Notes under the pieces: generated by a model | Seen by the model: only the letters and a program-made list of their open reading frames with translations | The model's database searches: none | What the model was told of the DNA's origin: nothing | Shown here: piece after piece, positions 1-10,922 of the stretch | Position numbering within the stretch: position 1 is the first letter of the stretch | Layout of the letters: each line of letters starts with the position of its first letter | Position numbers and translations under genes: made by a program | Source: Hydra vulgaris | Taxonomy: Eukaryota > Cnidaria > Hydrozoa > Anthoathecata > Hydridae | NCBI RefSeq assembly: GCF_038396675.1 | Contig: NC_088921.1 | Coordinates: 50,401,001 to 50,465,000, forward strand | Direction of reading: 5' to 3' | DNA length: 64,000 nucleotides

Positions 1-520
1 TGATCCTTAGCTGAGTATACAATTTTCCAAGACTTCTCAAATAGTTTATTTTTTAAATTATCGAGATTTTTTTTAGTAAGGTTTCTTTTAGTGACAAGAC
101 ATTATCACTATTAGATAGAATACCACAAGCAATGTGAAAAATGGGGAAATGATCAGAAAAATCAGCAATTAAAATACCAGATTCAAAATCAGAATTATAA
201 GAGTTGTTTGTTAAAATATTGTTAATGGCAGAAGAAGTTTTTTGCGTAATTCTTGTTGGTTTACAAAATAGTAAGAATTATATTAAATTTAAGTAATGAA
301 TAAAAAATTTTTTTTTAGCTTGAGCAAAAAGTTCTCTGCGTATTCTCGTTGTTTCTTCGCTAAAATCTTCGTTAACAAATATATTTTTTCCTTTTAATTT
401 ACGAGCGTTTTTTAAAATTGTTTCTTTATCTTGCCAGTTGAGTATTTTGCAGACAATTATCCTTGGTCTTTTTTCTAACTTTCCAACACTATAGTAAAAT
501 ACTATAATATGGTATATAAA
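1..520 (-). mobile_element. Non-LTR retrotransposon (LINE) fragment: ORF1 C-terminus plus endonuclease piece
   Basis: Read on the minus strand, about 520-300 translates to the C-terminal part of an L1-type ORF1 protein (KRPRIIVCKILNWQDKE, then ETILKNARKLKGKNIFVNED). About 285-1 then translates to the end of an AP-endonuclease domain, with KPTRIT and the catalytic ISDHFP-like motif written here as DFSDHFPIFH. ORF1 should be followed by the front half of the endonuclease, so this copy has an internal deletion, and it is cut by the window edge. The residues resemble those of the LINE at 2.2-16.8 kb, so the two probably belong to related families. It is a dead copy. Confidence 0.75.
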
Positions 521-640
521 TCTTTATATTTCACGTAAAGTATAAAGTGTGTTTTCTTTGTGCTTTTAAATTTACTTATTTTTCTTGACAAAATGAGTTT
601 ATTTAAACGGACCTGTCTTGAGGAAAACAGGAGCAAAGTG

Positions 641-1110
641 TACCAGGTGTACCGGTATGAAGAGAGCGTTAAGATACATATGTGTCGATAGGGAACATTT
701 TTTGTTAAGTTGCCTTAATTTTTGTTTGTTTGGTTGTTATAAATCAAACATATCAAATATATCAAACATATTTAATATACAATAAGTCATCGAACAAACA
801 ACGTCAAACTTTTTTATAGTGTTAAATATGTCGAATATTTAACCAGAAAGTGATGTTTTGCGGAAAGCATTAATTTTTGTTTTCATTTGAAGAAAGTACT
901 ATGAGTTGCATCGAATGGTTATTGAGGCATATAATCATGCTCTATCAGAAACAATATGTAAAAGTGTAGAAAATGGGTGCTACATGAATTAAATAAAGAA
1001 CAGAGGGAAAACCGAAAAAACACTTGTGCAATTTTGCGCTTTTATGAAGTTAGAAATTCTTTTGAACCGAAAAAATTGGCGCGTTTCATAGTATCCAGAT
1101 GACAAACCTC
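641..1110 (+). mobile_element. Internally deleted mariner relic
   Basis: It begins with TA plus CCAGGTGTACCGGTATGAAG, which matches the inverted repeat of the mariner copy at 50042-51085. From about 835 the + strand reads as a mariner N-terminus (LRKALIF, HRMVIEAYNHALSETICK). It then jumps to the region just before the first catalytic Asp (HELNKEQRENRKNTCAIL, about 985-1040). The rest of the transposase is missing. A degenerate right end (gcgtttcatagtatccaga) lies near 1081-1100. This is a non-autonomous derivative. Confidence 0.6.
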
Positions 1111-1501
1111 TCCAATAAGTTTCTTTTAATCCACATTATTCACATAGATTTGATCCAAAGTTTTTCATTTCTGCTCCAAGCTAAGTGCTCAAAGCTAACT
1201 TCTTCTATTTCACTCGATCTACTATTAGATTCTAAGAGCTATAAGAACAAGAACCTGTTCGCTGATTTTTTTTCTGCAACTTAAAACCTTCTTAAAGTGC
1301 GACTTAAAACCTTCTCAAACCTTTCTTTATTTTCACGGAAATGAACTCGTTCTTGGCCTCTTCGTGAAAGATCTGAGACACTGACATATTTGATTACTTG
1401 AAGAGCTTTGAAATAAAAGGTTGTAATAAAAATGAATTCAAATGATGAATTCATTTCCATGGGGGCACGTACCCACTCACTTCTTTTCTAAAAAAGCTAT
1501 T
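1111..1501. other. AT-rich spacer, nothing recognised
   Basis: No reading frame, repeat or motif is convincing. A 61-codon open frame at 1099-1284 has no recognisable features. Confidence 0.4.
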
Positions 1502-1820
1502 TTTTTTTTTAGAGAAAATTTTAGATAGTAAACCAGCAGTTAGAACAAGGTCACAAAGCTTCTACAAAGATATGAAGGTTTCCCTGGTTGCTTAACCAAC
1601 GGCTTCACAGCCTCAATGGGTACATTCCATCAGGTTTGCCAAGTTCAAGAAAAAGACGAACTAGTCGTTTCGGTCAAGATTTTTATCGAATAAGGTTTCC
1701 ACTAAAAAGATTGTAAAGTAACAGAATCCGACCAAAATAGTTCTTCACTTAAAGTACGTGGCTTTGAACCACGGTCCTCCAGTACTGAAGCCAGAACTCT
1801 AACCACTACATTATGGCTGC
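1502..1820 (-). repeat. tRNA-derived SINE (family with long tail)
   Basis: On the minus strand 1820-1752 reads as a degenerate tRNA head with an A box (TAGTGGTTAGAG) and a B box (GGTTCAAAGCC). A unique body of about 230 bp follows and ends in an A-run, seen as T's at 1501-1512. The tRNA part is too decayed to be a functional tRNA gene. Confidence 0.65.
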
Positions 1821-1829
1821 TTACAATAA

Positions 1830-2239
1830 CATTATCTTTATAAAAAGTGTAATATCCTCAGTTTATTCTCTTTCAGATGGCATAAAAATTAAAAGAATCC
1901 TAACCCAATTCAATATAAAAACAAAGAACCCAAGAAAAATAACTTGATTTAATAAAACTTTTTGTTAACGATTTTTTGCCTCCATTATTTGATGGAAGGT
2001 GCAATAAGCCATATCTTCAAAACAATAAACAAACTAGCTCATCCAGAAGAGATTGAAAATGATTTTAGTATTATAAAATCAATAGAAAATGGGTCATTTA
2101 ATAGTAATGGTTGCAAAAAAAAGGGTTAAATATCATAAGTTATTTCCAGTTTAGTTAAAATCATTCAGGCTACTGGATTATTTCAGTGAAACTTTTAAAA
2201 TGACATTTAATGACATTGAATTATTTAAGAATCATTGTT
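1830..2239. other. AT-rich spacer, nothing recognised
   Basis: No supported gene or repeat. The 5' part of the LINE that follows may reach into this stretch, but I see no readable ORF1 before about 2240. Confidence 0.35.
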
Positions 2240-2849
2240 TAACTATGGTATTAGATTACGAAGTGACGGTAACACTTTTTTGAAAAGATAAGAACATTGA
2301 ATTGCGTTACTTTAGTGAACAAGCAGGAAAAGCTCAATCAGTCAATACAAGGTCTTCAATTGAAAGCAGACGCTTTAAAGCTTAGAAAATTTTTAGCTGA
2401 AACTTTTTTTTATTTTTGTTGTTATTTTTACTATTTTTAAAAACTTTTTTCTTTTATTTTCTTGGTATCGTTCAAATTCTTGTTATGGATATAAAGTGAA
2501 AACGAAAATTGGAATGAGACTGAATTAAAAGTGCAAAAATTCTTCGAAGATTTACTTAGATTGAAAAATATAAAAATTGAACGGGCCCAAAGGACAGGGA
2601 TTAGAGACTCGTAAAAGATTAGAACAGTTATTATAAAACTTCTAAATTATAAAGATAAAGTTACTATTTTAAAAAACGTCCAAAAATTAAAAGGAAAAAA
2701 AAATTACGTTAATGAAGATTACTGCGCAGAAACAATATTAATAAGAAAAGATCTAAAAGAGCGGATGAAAAAGGAACGAGAGCTTGGCAAGTTTGCAGTA
2801 ATATCTTACGATAAACTAATCGTTCGAGAGTGGATTCGAAAGGAATAGT
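2240..2849 (+). pseudogene. LINE ORF1 (L1-type RNA-binding protein), broken
   Basis: Frames on the + strand give a coiled-coil-like stretch (VNKQEKLNQSIQGLQLKADA, about 2310-2380). This is followed by a typical ORF1 C-terminal region (ETELKVQKFFEDLLRLKNIK, VTILKNVQKLKGKKNYVNED, KFAVISYDKLIVREW) ending at a TAG near 2847. An in-frame stop and small gaps show it is inactive. In this class of LINE, ORF1 protein packages the RNA. It lies directly upstream of the endonuclease of the same copy. Confidence 0.65.
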
Positions 2850-2936
2850 AATTATTATTTTTTTATTTTTATTAATATTTGTTATCTTAAATTTATATTT
2901 TGAAAATGGAAACTAATCGATTATTTAAGAATAACT

Positions 2937-4011
2937 TTGATAATAATTTTGAGAAATTTAAGCAATTTTTATTCAGTGTCAAAATTAACTTTCAAATCAT
3001 GTCTAACCGAAACATGGTGCCGCGATAAGGAAATTGAAGACAATTCTAATTTTCAACTTAATAATTATAAAGTTTTGCATCAAATAAGAGACTCTGAAAA
3101 AACAGGTGGAGGATTATGCATTTTTATCCACAACTCCTTAGATTTCAAACTACGCAAAAATTATTTTGCTGTTACGCATGATTTTGAATTGTTATCAATT
3201 AAAGTTGTAAACAAGACTTGCAAGAACGCAGTTGTACACGTCATATTCTTCTGGTAATAAAAAAGCATTTAACAAACAAATTAAAAGCTTAATTATAAGC
3301 GAAGAATTATGTGGCAAATGCGTTTACTTCGTAGGCGATCTGAATTTAGATTTACTTGAATATAACAAAAACAAAGACGTCAGAACTTTTTTCAATATTA
3401 TGTTTCAAAATGGATTTATTTCAACTATAAATAAACCTACTCGAATTACAAAAAATACTGCTACTTCAAGTTGAAGTAGCAGTATTTTTTGAAGTCTTCA
3501 ATTGATCAAATTATAATTAATAATTTCAAAAACATAAAAATTAAAACTGGAATATTTATTACAGACATATCTGATCATTTTCCGGTTTTTATAACAGCGC
3601 AAAAATCGTTAAATCAACCTAAAAAAGTAAAAACTAAAAAACGAGTAATTAAGGACGCTTCTCTTGTGAAATTTATTAGCCTTTTATCGACAACAAACTG
3701 GGAATCCGTTTTGAAAACAAAAAATGTTAATGAAGCTTATGATAAATTTTATCATATATTTGAATGGCACTACAATAAAGCATTCCCAATAACAACTAAA
3801 TTTATTAAAACAAAAACTCTACAAAATCCCTGGATAACACCCGGAATTATAAAATCTTCAAAAAAAAAGCAATGATTGTATGAGAAGTTCATTAAAAAAA
3901 AACTTTTAAAAATGAAACAAACTATAATCGCCTTTTTGTGACGATTGTAAAGCGCTCAAAAAATTTTTACTATAGTAGCCAATTGCTAAAATACAAAAAT
4001 GATATACAAAA
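2937..4011 (+). pseudogene. LINE AP-endonuclease domain, broken
   Basis: This is the N-terminal endonuclease of LINE ORF2, which nicks target DNA to prime reverse transcription. Family motifs appear in order: the LTETWC glutamate motif (about 3003), GGGLCIFIH, GDLNLDLLEY (about 3336), KPTRIT, SIDQIIINN and the catalytic DISDHFPVF (about 3566). A small deletion near 3240, a stop within the palindrome at 3449-3491, and stops after 3870 break the frame. The end fits the sequence that resumes at 14563. Confidence 0.8.
3449..3491. repeat. Perfect 43-bp palindrome inside the LINE endonuclease
   Basis: Two 21-base arms (cAAAAAATACTGCTACTTCAA and its exact reverse complement) flank one G at 3470. 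The palindrome introduces a stop just before SSIDQII, so the second arm looks like an inverted duplication made during or after insertion. Confidence 0.85.
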
Positions 4012-4264
4012 CAGGGGCGGATGCAGAAAATTATTTGGGTACGTCCAAAAAGAAAAAGAAAAAAAAAAGGTCCTCTAATTCTATATGTTCTGAATTCTAA
4101 GAACATTTAGGACTTTAAGATTATGGTGTAGGGGGCCCCTTCCCCCCCCCCCTGGGTCCTGGCTGATACTCCATTATAAAGTTATACGATTACACATTAC
4201 TGTTTTAAATTTATATATTTGTTATTTAAAAAATTCTTTACATTAGGTATAATAATATTATAAT

Positions 4265-4415
4265 GAACAGCCGTGATGTAATAGCTGCATGTTTCAGAAG
4301 CAAGATATCCCTGGTTCAAAGAAAGCTTTGGTAAAGGAGGCACAAATTTCCTAGTAAATCCTCTTCAGCTACGCTCTGTGATAAGACTGTTACAACTAAG
4401 GGCACCTAAAAACAA
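4265..4415 (+). repeat. tRNA-derived SINE, decayed
   Basis: A tRNA-like head (CAGCCGTGATGTAATAGC, then CCTGGTTCAAA) is followed by GCTCTGTGATAAGACTGTTA and ends in GGGCACCTAAAAAC. The same tail occurs in reverse at 22612-22790, so both belong to one SINE family. It lies within the hAT element, downstream of the transposase stop. Confidence 0.65.
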
Positions 4416-4796
4416 AACAAAAAACGATCAATATGGAGTTATATAAAAATATATTTAGTGTCACATTCTAGTATTCCAGTTAGCTAAAAAAAAAATTGTA
4501 AACCGATCTTCATTCTTTTCAACCTTGCTGATAAACAAATCTAAAAAAAATAAAATCATAACATTTGTAATCATAATATAAAACTTTAAAAGAATGAACC
4601 GCAACAAAATCGATACACCTGAAGGTAACAGCAAAAAACATTGTATACCAATAATTAGTTCATGCCAAATTATGTTTTATAAAAATGTGTGGCTATGAAA
4701 ATAGCCTTTTTACCTAGCGGTAATGAATTTTTTTTTTTAATTTTTTTACTTTTTTTATTTTTTATATATTAATTTTCTATTTTTATTTTTTAATAT

Positions 4797-7185
4797 TTAT
4801 TTAAAACTTAATCTACGATTATTAATTGCAAATTTATCAATAAATTTTTTGATATCTATTACTGACTCTGTATGAATATTCATCAAAGCTAAACCATTTA
4901 AGCGTTCCTCTACCATTGTGCTTCGCGTATAATTTTTCAGGCGCCGAAGCGAAGAAAATGTGCGCTCACATTCACATGAAGTTAAAGGAAAGGTAGCAAG
5001 TAACTGTAGAATAATTTTTATGTTCTCAAAGCCAGGAAAATTTATTGCTTTTAAAGTATCAGTAATATTAGAAGGGACATTACCTTCAAAATTTAACCAA
5101 TAAGCTTCCCATAGGTCAAGCTCACCAGGTAAAGCTAGTGGATTTGGTAAATCTGCCCTGTAAAATTCACTAAAAGGTACTATACATTCTTTCCAACTAG
5201 TGTCACGAGAACTTCGAACTTCTGAAATCATTTTAGTAGGAACTAGGACAAGCGCTTTATAAAATTTTATGGTAGTGTTGTCAAACCTTGTGCCTAGTTC
5301 AGTACTCAGATGGTCTAACAAAGGAATTGTGATTGCTATTTTAAAATAATCAGAAACACATTCCGAAGGAGCATTATTTCTGTTTTTTGAAATAAATGAA
5401 GTTCTTGGCTTAGCTTCAGTAACATTTAGCTCATGGGCTATTTTTAGAGCTTGTTCATAGCACATTTGATGGTGTTGATCAGCTATACTTCTAAGCGAAG
5501 ATATAACATCTTTTAATGCCCGAATAAGATTTAAACCATCATAAATACCATTACTCTTTGACTGCAACATTCGTGTTACTGGAAGAGTAATGTCAAAGAC
5601 GATTCTTGTTATACATAAAGCAACAATAAAGTCAAAACCTGTTATTAACTTCAGAAACAAGGATGCACTGGAAGACGTTGAGTGATTAAAACTCTTATTA
5701 ACATTTAAAGACATTTCTTCAAGACAAGAAACCAAAGGAATAAAAAGTTCTTGAAAAGTATCCAAACCATTAACTTTTTCTACCCAACGTGTTCTGCAAA
5801 CATCTTTCAATTTTTTTTTACCAGCAACTGGAGCAGTTCTTTCAATGTGCTCCTCTAAATTTTGTTGCCTTGTAGGTGAAAGATTAAAAAAGTATGATAC
5901 ATCTTTAACATGCGCCAGAAGATTTTTGACATATTGAACATTGCATGATGCACAAATGGCTAAATTAAGTCTATGACTGTAACAATGAACATATATAGCT
6001 TTTTCATTAAGATTTAAAACACGAGATGATAACCCTTTGGTGTGTCCAGACATTGCTCCAGCACCATCATATGACTGTCCTCTACAATTCATGATATCCA
6101 ACGAAAAATCTGAAATACTTTTTAACATAACACTAAATAATCCTTGACCAGTAACACCGTTAGTGCAATGTAAGAAACTAATAAATTCTTTTCTTATATT
6201 GAACTTGGAATCAACAAATCATAGTACTAATGATAGTTGTTCTTTATTATTAATGTCTGAGGCTTCATCAGCTATAATAGAAAAATACTTAGAGTTTTTA
6301 TTTTCTCCACTTATTGCGTCAGTAACAACTTCTCCACAACACTTTATTAGTTGATTTTGTGATGTCTTAGATATGTAGGAAGCATTTTGTTGATGATACT
6401 TGAGATGATCTTCAAGAATTTTATCACCAGCTTGAACACGGAAATGTAGCAATTCAATAAAATTTCCTGAGTGTGATTAGAAAATTCACCATTTTCAGGA
6501 TGAAACTTAGAGTCGTCTCTATCCCCACGTAAAGAAAGCCCAAGACGCCCACAAAGAATAATTGTTTCAATAATAGGTTGCAATAACTGTTGATTTTTGG
6601 AAATCTGTGATTGAACTATTTTTTGAGATATAATGTGTATTGATTCTGTTTTACAATACCAAATCGATGATAATGAAAATAAAACTTGAGCAGTTTTTAC
6701 ATGTAAACCTTTATTTCTGCAGACAGACTTTGTTTTTGCCAAACACATGTTTCTGAAAGTAACAAGAAGCATCATTCCAGCGATCATAAGGCTTACTAAA
6801 TAATCTTTCAGCTATATTCAGATGGAAAATTGTGCCCAAAAAGTACACATGGTAAACAGAAAGCTCCATCAAATATATTTGAGTATGTAAGCCATGGAAA
6901 TTTTTCTATCCATATAAATTGAAAACTTCGCCCATTTTTATTTTTAGGAAAAATAAATTTCTTACTAGGAACAAAAACAGATTGAACTAAATTTTGAAGT
7001 TCGGAATTATTTAAGTTTTTTGCAACATTTGAATAACTAGTATAGTTAGAAACCAAATAACCAATATCGTAATTATTGGAGGGTAAAGAAAATGGTTCAC
7101 AAGAAGTAATTTTACTAAAATTGGATAAAGATGTAGATGATTGACTAGAAACTAGCATAGATTTATTTTTTATTTTTTCTTGCAA
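4797..7185 (-). pseudogene. hAT transposase with TTF-type zinc finger, broken by few mutations
   Basis: Minus-strand pieces in order: a TTF/ZMYM-type finger with WLTYSNIFDGAFCLPCVLFG (6808-7185), a linker (6347-6787), a DUF4371-like part with FSIIADEASD (6219-6452), and a long open frame (4797-6128) with SYDGAGAMSG and HCYSHRLNLAI. The dimerisation domain is at the end (LLATFPLTSCECERTFSSLR). Damage seen: a TGA at 6219-6221 where arginine CGA is likely (a CpG transition), and frameshifts near 6455 and 6805-6830. The family excises and inserts hAT DNA as a multimer. The last 443 codons are intact, so the copy died fairly recently. An OTU-like gene lies just upstream. Confidence 0.85.
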
Positions 7186-7232
7186 AAGATTACAATCTTG
7201 ATGTTTAGATTCAACATAGAAATTTATTTTAG

Positions 7233-8259
7233 TTTATAACTTTTTGCCAATTCCATCGCAAATTTTGCGTTTTAAATTCTCTCTCATTAATAAAGGAGTA
7301 TAATGGCTGTGTTGAAAAGGAGAAAAAAAATTTAAAATACCTTCATAACAAAAAAGGAGATAAAAAGATTTAATATTGTTTAATGAATTTATACAAGGTA
7401 AAATAGTATGGCTAAATAAACTTTAATACTTTGGTAGACCAAAATCTGGGTATAAACATTCTATTTTTTTGCTGCAAACACTTGACCATGCAAGAATACA
7501 AAGGAAAGAAGACCAGTTTTTATCATTACAATTATTAACAGCTTCCTCTTGTACCAACTCTTCACATTTTTTTCCTGTATCCAAAGAACTTAGGAAGACT
7601 GACAAAGGAAGAATGTTATCAAAACATAAAAAAGAGCTTGGATTATTATTAAAAACATATTGAAAAGTTGGGTGGTTATAATAAAAATCAGCGTTTAGGA
7701 AAAGTTCAATTGAGGTCAATAATCTTAAATCATTAACTATACAGTTATTCCCAGATAGACATAAGGAGATAGAACTGTATAGACAGTTTCCAGTTGTTTG
7801 AGACCTAAGATATACGTAAAATATAACAATTAAATAATTTTCATTAAATTCATTATGTGTATTTTTAAGTTTTATATTTATTAGTTTTATATTTATTACT
7901 TAAAAAAATCAATACATTGTATCAATAACAAAACAATTTTGAAATTTTTGTTTTTCTTTGAAAATCTTTGGAATAAAGATTTCATAACTTTTAAGTGTCT
8001 CATCTTTAAAAGAGTCAACAATATTGGCATCATTAAAAGAACTGACATTTGTTTCTAACTTTTTTTTCCAGGAGATTAATTTTATTTTGTCATTTTGCAG
8101 CATAGCTGTTTTGACTTCGTTATTAAGCTTCGTGATTTCAATTTCGAGCGACATTTTGAATATTTGGTAATTTGACAATTTTTTAAGTTTATGATTCCAT
8201 TTATTAATTTTGTAAATTTTATATATTTCAGGGCGTATGTCTAAGGGAACGTCCGACAA
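7233..8259 (-). pseudogene. OTU-type cysteine-protease-like gene carried by the hAT element (two exons)
   Basis: Exon 1 runs from an unknown start upstream of 8259 to 7916 (lysine-rich, ending CFVIDT). A donor GTATTG and an acceptor tatatcttag join it in frame to exon 2 (7804-7233). Exon 2 reads SQTTGNCLYSSISLCLSG, the pattern around the catalytic Cys of OTU domains (usually DGNCLY). It continues NDLRLLTSIELF, then NWSSFLCILAWSSVCSKKIE, and later FQHSHYTPLL, which resembles the OTU catalytic-His region. A TAA in GLPKY-stop-SLFSH interrupts exon 2. OTU enzymes remove ubiquitin, but the usual Asp before GNC is Thr here, so activity is uncertain. Its role in a transposon is unknown. The fold assignment comes from motifs only. 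Confidence 0.6.
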
Positions 8260-8590
8260 TTTTTTTTTATCAAATAAATCATATATATAAAAAATAAATT
8301 GCGAAGACTAAAATTTAAAAAAAGATACACTATATAATCATATAAAATTGGGGACGTCCATTAGTGTATTGTATTGTGTATTTGTTGTTATAATTTTTTT
8401 CACCTCCTGATAACCGTATAACAAAAGATTTTAATAAATATTTAACTTAGGGTGTATGTCGAAAGGGACGTCCAAAATTTATGTTAAGTAAAGAGTTCTA
8501 TTAATAATTTTTTAAAAAATTAAATCCAAAATTAACAACAATTTTCCTTTTATAGTGAAATAAAATTGGGAGCGTCAATTAATGTTTTTC
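8228..8590. repeat. Duplicated GGGACGTCC-containing unit upstream of the hAT genes
   Basis: A block starting GGGCGTATGTCTAAGGGAACGTCC (8230) and followed by AAAATTGGGGACGTCCATTA (about 8346) recurs as GGGTGTATGTCGAAAGGGACGTCC (about 8450) and AAAATTGGGAGCGTCAATTA (about 8562). The period is about 220 bp. The GGACGTCC core also lies next to both hAT termini, so these may be transposase-binding or promoter repeats (inference). Confidence 0.6.
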
Positions 8591-8953
8591 AACAAATATT
8601 ATATATCAAAAATTGTTTTGACTTCCGGTTCATAACTATTTTTCTGTAAACTTCACTGATCTCAAAATATAACTGGATAGCTGGTTTTATTGTTTTTTCC
8701 GAAAAAAGTTGAAGCTAAAATTGGCCTCCCTAGATGGCGGCGATTTTAGTTCCTAGCGGTGAAACCGATATACAATTTAAATGGCTATATCAAATTACTA
8801 AAAAAATAAATAAATAAGCTTATAAATTTGTTCAAAATAAATGAAAATAAATGAATTTTATAAATATTAGAGAAAAAAAGAAATTATTTATTTGTATAAT
8901 TGAATTTATTATTAAATGGCATTTACAAATTTAGTTAAGTCTTATGTATAAGT

Positions 8954-8998
8954 ATTGGGAACTAAAAACTATAAGTCTTATAGTTTTTAGTTCCCAAT
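8954..8998. repeat. Perfect 45-bp palindrome in the P-like element
   Basis: Two 22-base arms (ATTGGGAACTAAAAACTATA plus AG, and the exact complement) are separated by one T. It lies about 300 bp inside the left end, just outside the subterminal inverted repeat. Confidence 0.85.
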
Positions 8999-9126
8999 GC
9001 TGTATGCTAAAAGGTTAATAACATAACTGTATGATAAACGGCAATCATTTCTACCCTCTATATTCTCTACTACTATATTCTCTATTTTTTGTAGTAAGAT
9101 GCCATTTTGTACAAATTCTACATGAA

Positions 9127-9406
9127 TTTTTTTTTTTTTTTTTTAGATTGTTCACCTCCCCAAGGCCCAATGGGGGCCACTACAGTCGAGGAGGCTACTC
9201 TTTTTTTTTTTTTTTTTTACTTGTTATTCGTGGTGCAACCCTCTCTCAACTCTTTAACTCCGAAACACGAACCTTGCCGAACAAGGCCGCTGCGCGGAGA
9301 AACTAAGTTGAGCGCGGTACTTCCAGGGACGTGGTGGGAGTCGAACTCCGAACCTCTCGCTTACAAAGCGAGCGCTCTTACCACTACACCACTACCGCAT
9401 AATTGA
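9127..9406 (-). repeat. tRNA-derived SINE with A-tails
   Basis: On the minus strand from 9400: GCGGTAGTGGTGTAGTGGTA (A box), an anticodon-arm-like segment with loop TTTGTAA, then GGTTCGGAGTTCGACTCCC (B box). A body and an internal A-run (T's at about 9202-9219) follow, then a second short segment and a terminal A-run (T's at about 9127-9144). The tRNA head is well preserved but lacks a proper acceptor stem, so this is a SINE and not a tRNA gene. A 30-bp duplication at 9379-9438 copies its 5' edge. Confidence 0.8.
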
Positions 9407-9438
9407 ATTACCACTACACCACTACCGCATAATTGAAT
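9379..9438. repeat. 30-bp tandem duplication at the SINE 5' edge
   Basis: TTACCACTACACCACTACCG followed by CATAATTGAA occurs twice in a row, covering the SINE head and 13 flanking bases. Confidence 0.85.
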
Positions 9439-9939
9439 TGTTAATTGAGTGCTGTGAGTATACAAAAACTTAAGGGTTCCTTCTAGAATTATATTATACT
9501 TGAATTCTATTATTGCATAAATTATTTGAATAAAATATTATTAGGTGTCACTTATACTGGTAAAAAAAAACCAGGTCTGAATTATAGTTATTTATAACAA
9601 CTTTTAAAACAAATAAAAAGTAAATAATAGTTTCTTATAGTTTGAAGGATAATCACTCAATACAATTGAAGAAACAAATGTACTTAAAAATACATTTGTT
9701 TGAAAAAAATTTATTTATATCTTTATATAATGAAATGTTCAAAACATTTCCTCCTCTTTGAAATATCTCCTTAACTTTAATCAAATATCCTGCTTACCTG
9801 CTGTTAAGTATTATGGTTATATATTACAGCTTGCTGACTTTTTTTTTATATTAATGAACTGTAGCTGTTAAATAATTTTATAAATAGCTGTTAAATAATT
9901 TTATAAATATGTTGTTGAGTTTATTTGCATAATAGATTG

Positions 9940-10800
9940 ATTATATGACATTAAATTCAAGAAAATGATTTGCTGAAAAATATCATTAGTCTTAAAGAGA
10001 TTACTGCTACACAAATGATCTTGTATAATCGAAAAACTGATTTCATTGGATATTTGGCAGCAATTAAATCTGCTAAAGGTATTTCTTGACTGGGTTGAAA
10101 AAGAAGGTTCACCATTAAATTATTTATTATCATATAAGCTCAGTCAAAACCATCTAGAGCTCTTTTGGTGCTGTGAGATCTGCAGAAATGTTTAACAGCA
10201 ATATCAATTGCCAACAATTCACATATAAATAACTTTTTATGCAAATTACCGTTCAATTTTCAAATGAAAACTGCAGCATCAGAGATAAAACTCATATATA
10301 TGTTTTAGACGATTCTTTTGGTGATTTTAGTACTAAAATATCTTTTACTGGAATTGAATTAATAAGAAAATATGATTTGTTGGAGAGAGAACCAACAGTT
10401 AGTGGTCACCATAATGCAGATATTCCAAATTCAAACAATCTATTTGAATACAAAAAAACTTTGATCCCATATATTGCTGGATACGTAGATAAAATGACTT
10501 CAAAAAAAAATATCCTCATTAAATGTCAGAATGCACTAGTACTCCCTTTTCATTTAAAACAAAATAGCTTTTTAAAATTCAAAGATAGGAGGTTTGATTA
10601 AACCAACCATAAGTGATATATGCAAAGAAACAGAAAGGTGTTTCCTAATTAATTGGTTGTTTTAATAGATTGCCTCTTTCCAAATGAAATTGGAATTCAA
10701 AATGCATTAGCAAGTGCTGCTTTGAGATCAGTCGATTTCTTGAAAATAATAATTGATCTAGCTCCTCATGTTTGACTCAAATATAAGTGATAACAATATA
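9940..10800 (+). pseudogene. P-element-type (THAP9-like) transposase, C-terminal fragments
   Basis: Broken + strand frames read RKTDFIGYLAAIKSAKGI (about 10031), YKLSQNHLELFW (about 10133; the family motif is SQDHLELFF), then a 120-codon open frame at 10239-10601 containing LIPYIAGYVDKM and a following KC.NALVLP segment, all typical of the C-terminal half of P transposases. The N-terminal THAP finger and the first catalytic residues were not found. Many stops and shifts show it is dead. Confidence 0.65.
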
Positions 10801-10856
10801 TTTTCCTTGTTTTAGCTCATTTGGCAGTTTGGCTGCCAAATTAACTAGAAAAATAA

Positions 10857-10861
<5 letters not shown>

Positions 10862-10920
<59 letters not shown>
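10862..10920. repeat. (TA)n microsatellite
   Basis: Uninterrupted TA repeat of about 59 bases inside the P-like element. Confidence 0.95.

Positions 10921-10922
<2 letters not shown>

Noticed and set aside
1099-1284. 61-codon + strand frame
   Set aside because: Low-complexity hydrophobic composition, no motif, at the edge of a mariner relic.
7469-7663. 64-codon + strand frame
   Set aside because: Antisense shadow of the OTU-like gene.
9330-9400. Possible tRNA gene (also 22720-22790 and 54990-55062)
   Set aside because: The A and B boxes and anticodon arms are present but acceptor stems do not pair and each continues into a SINE body with an A-tail.
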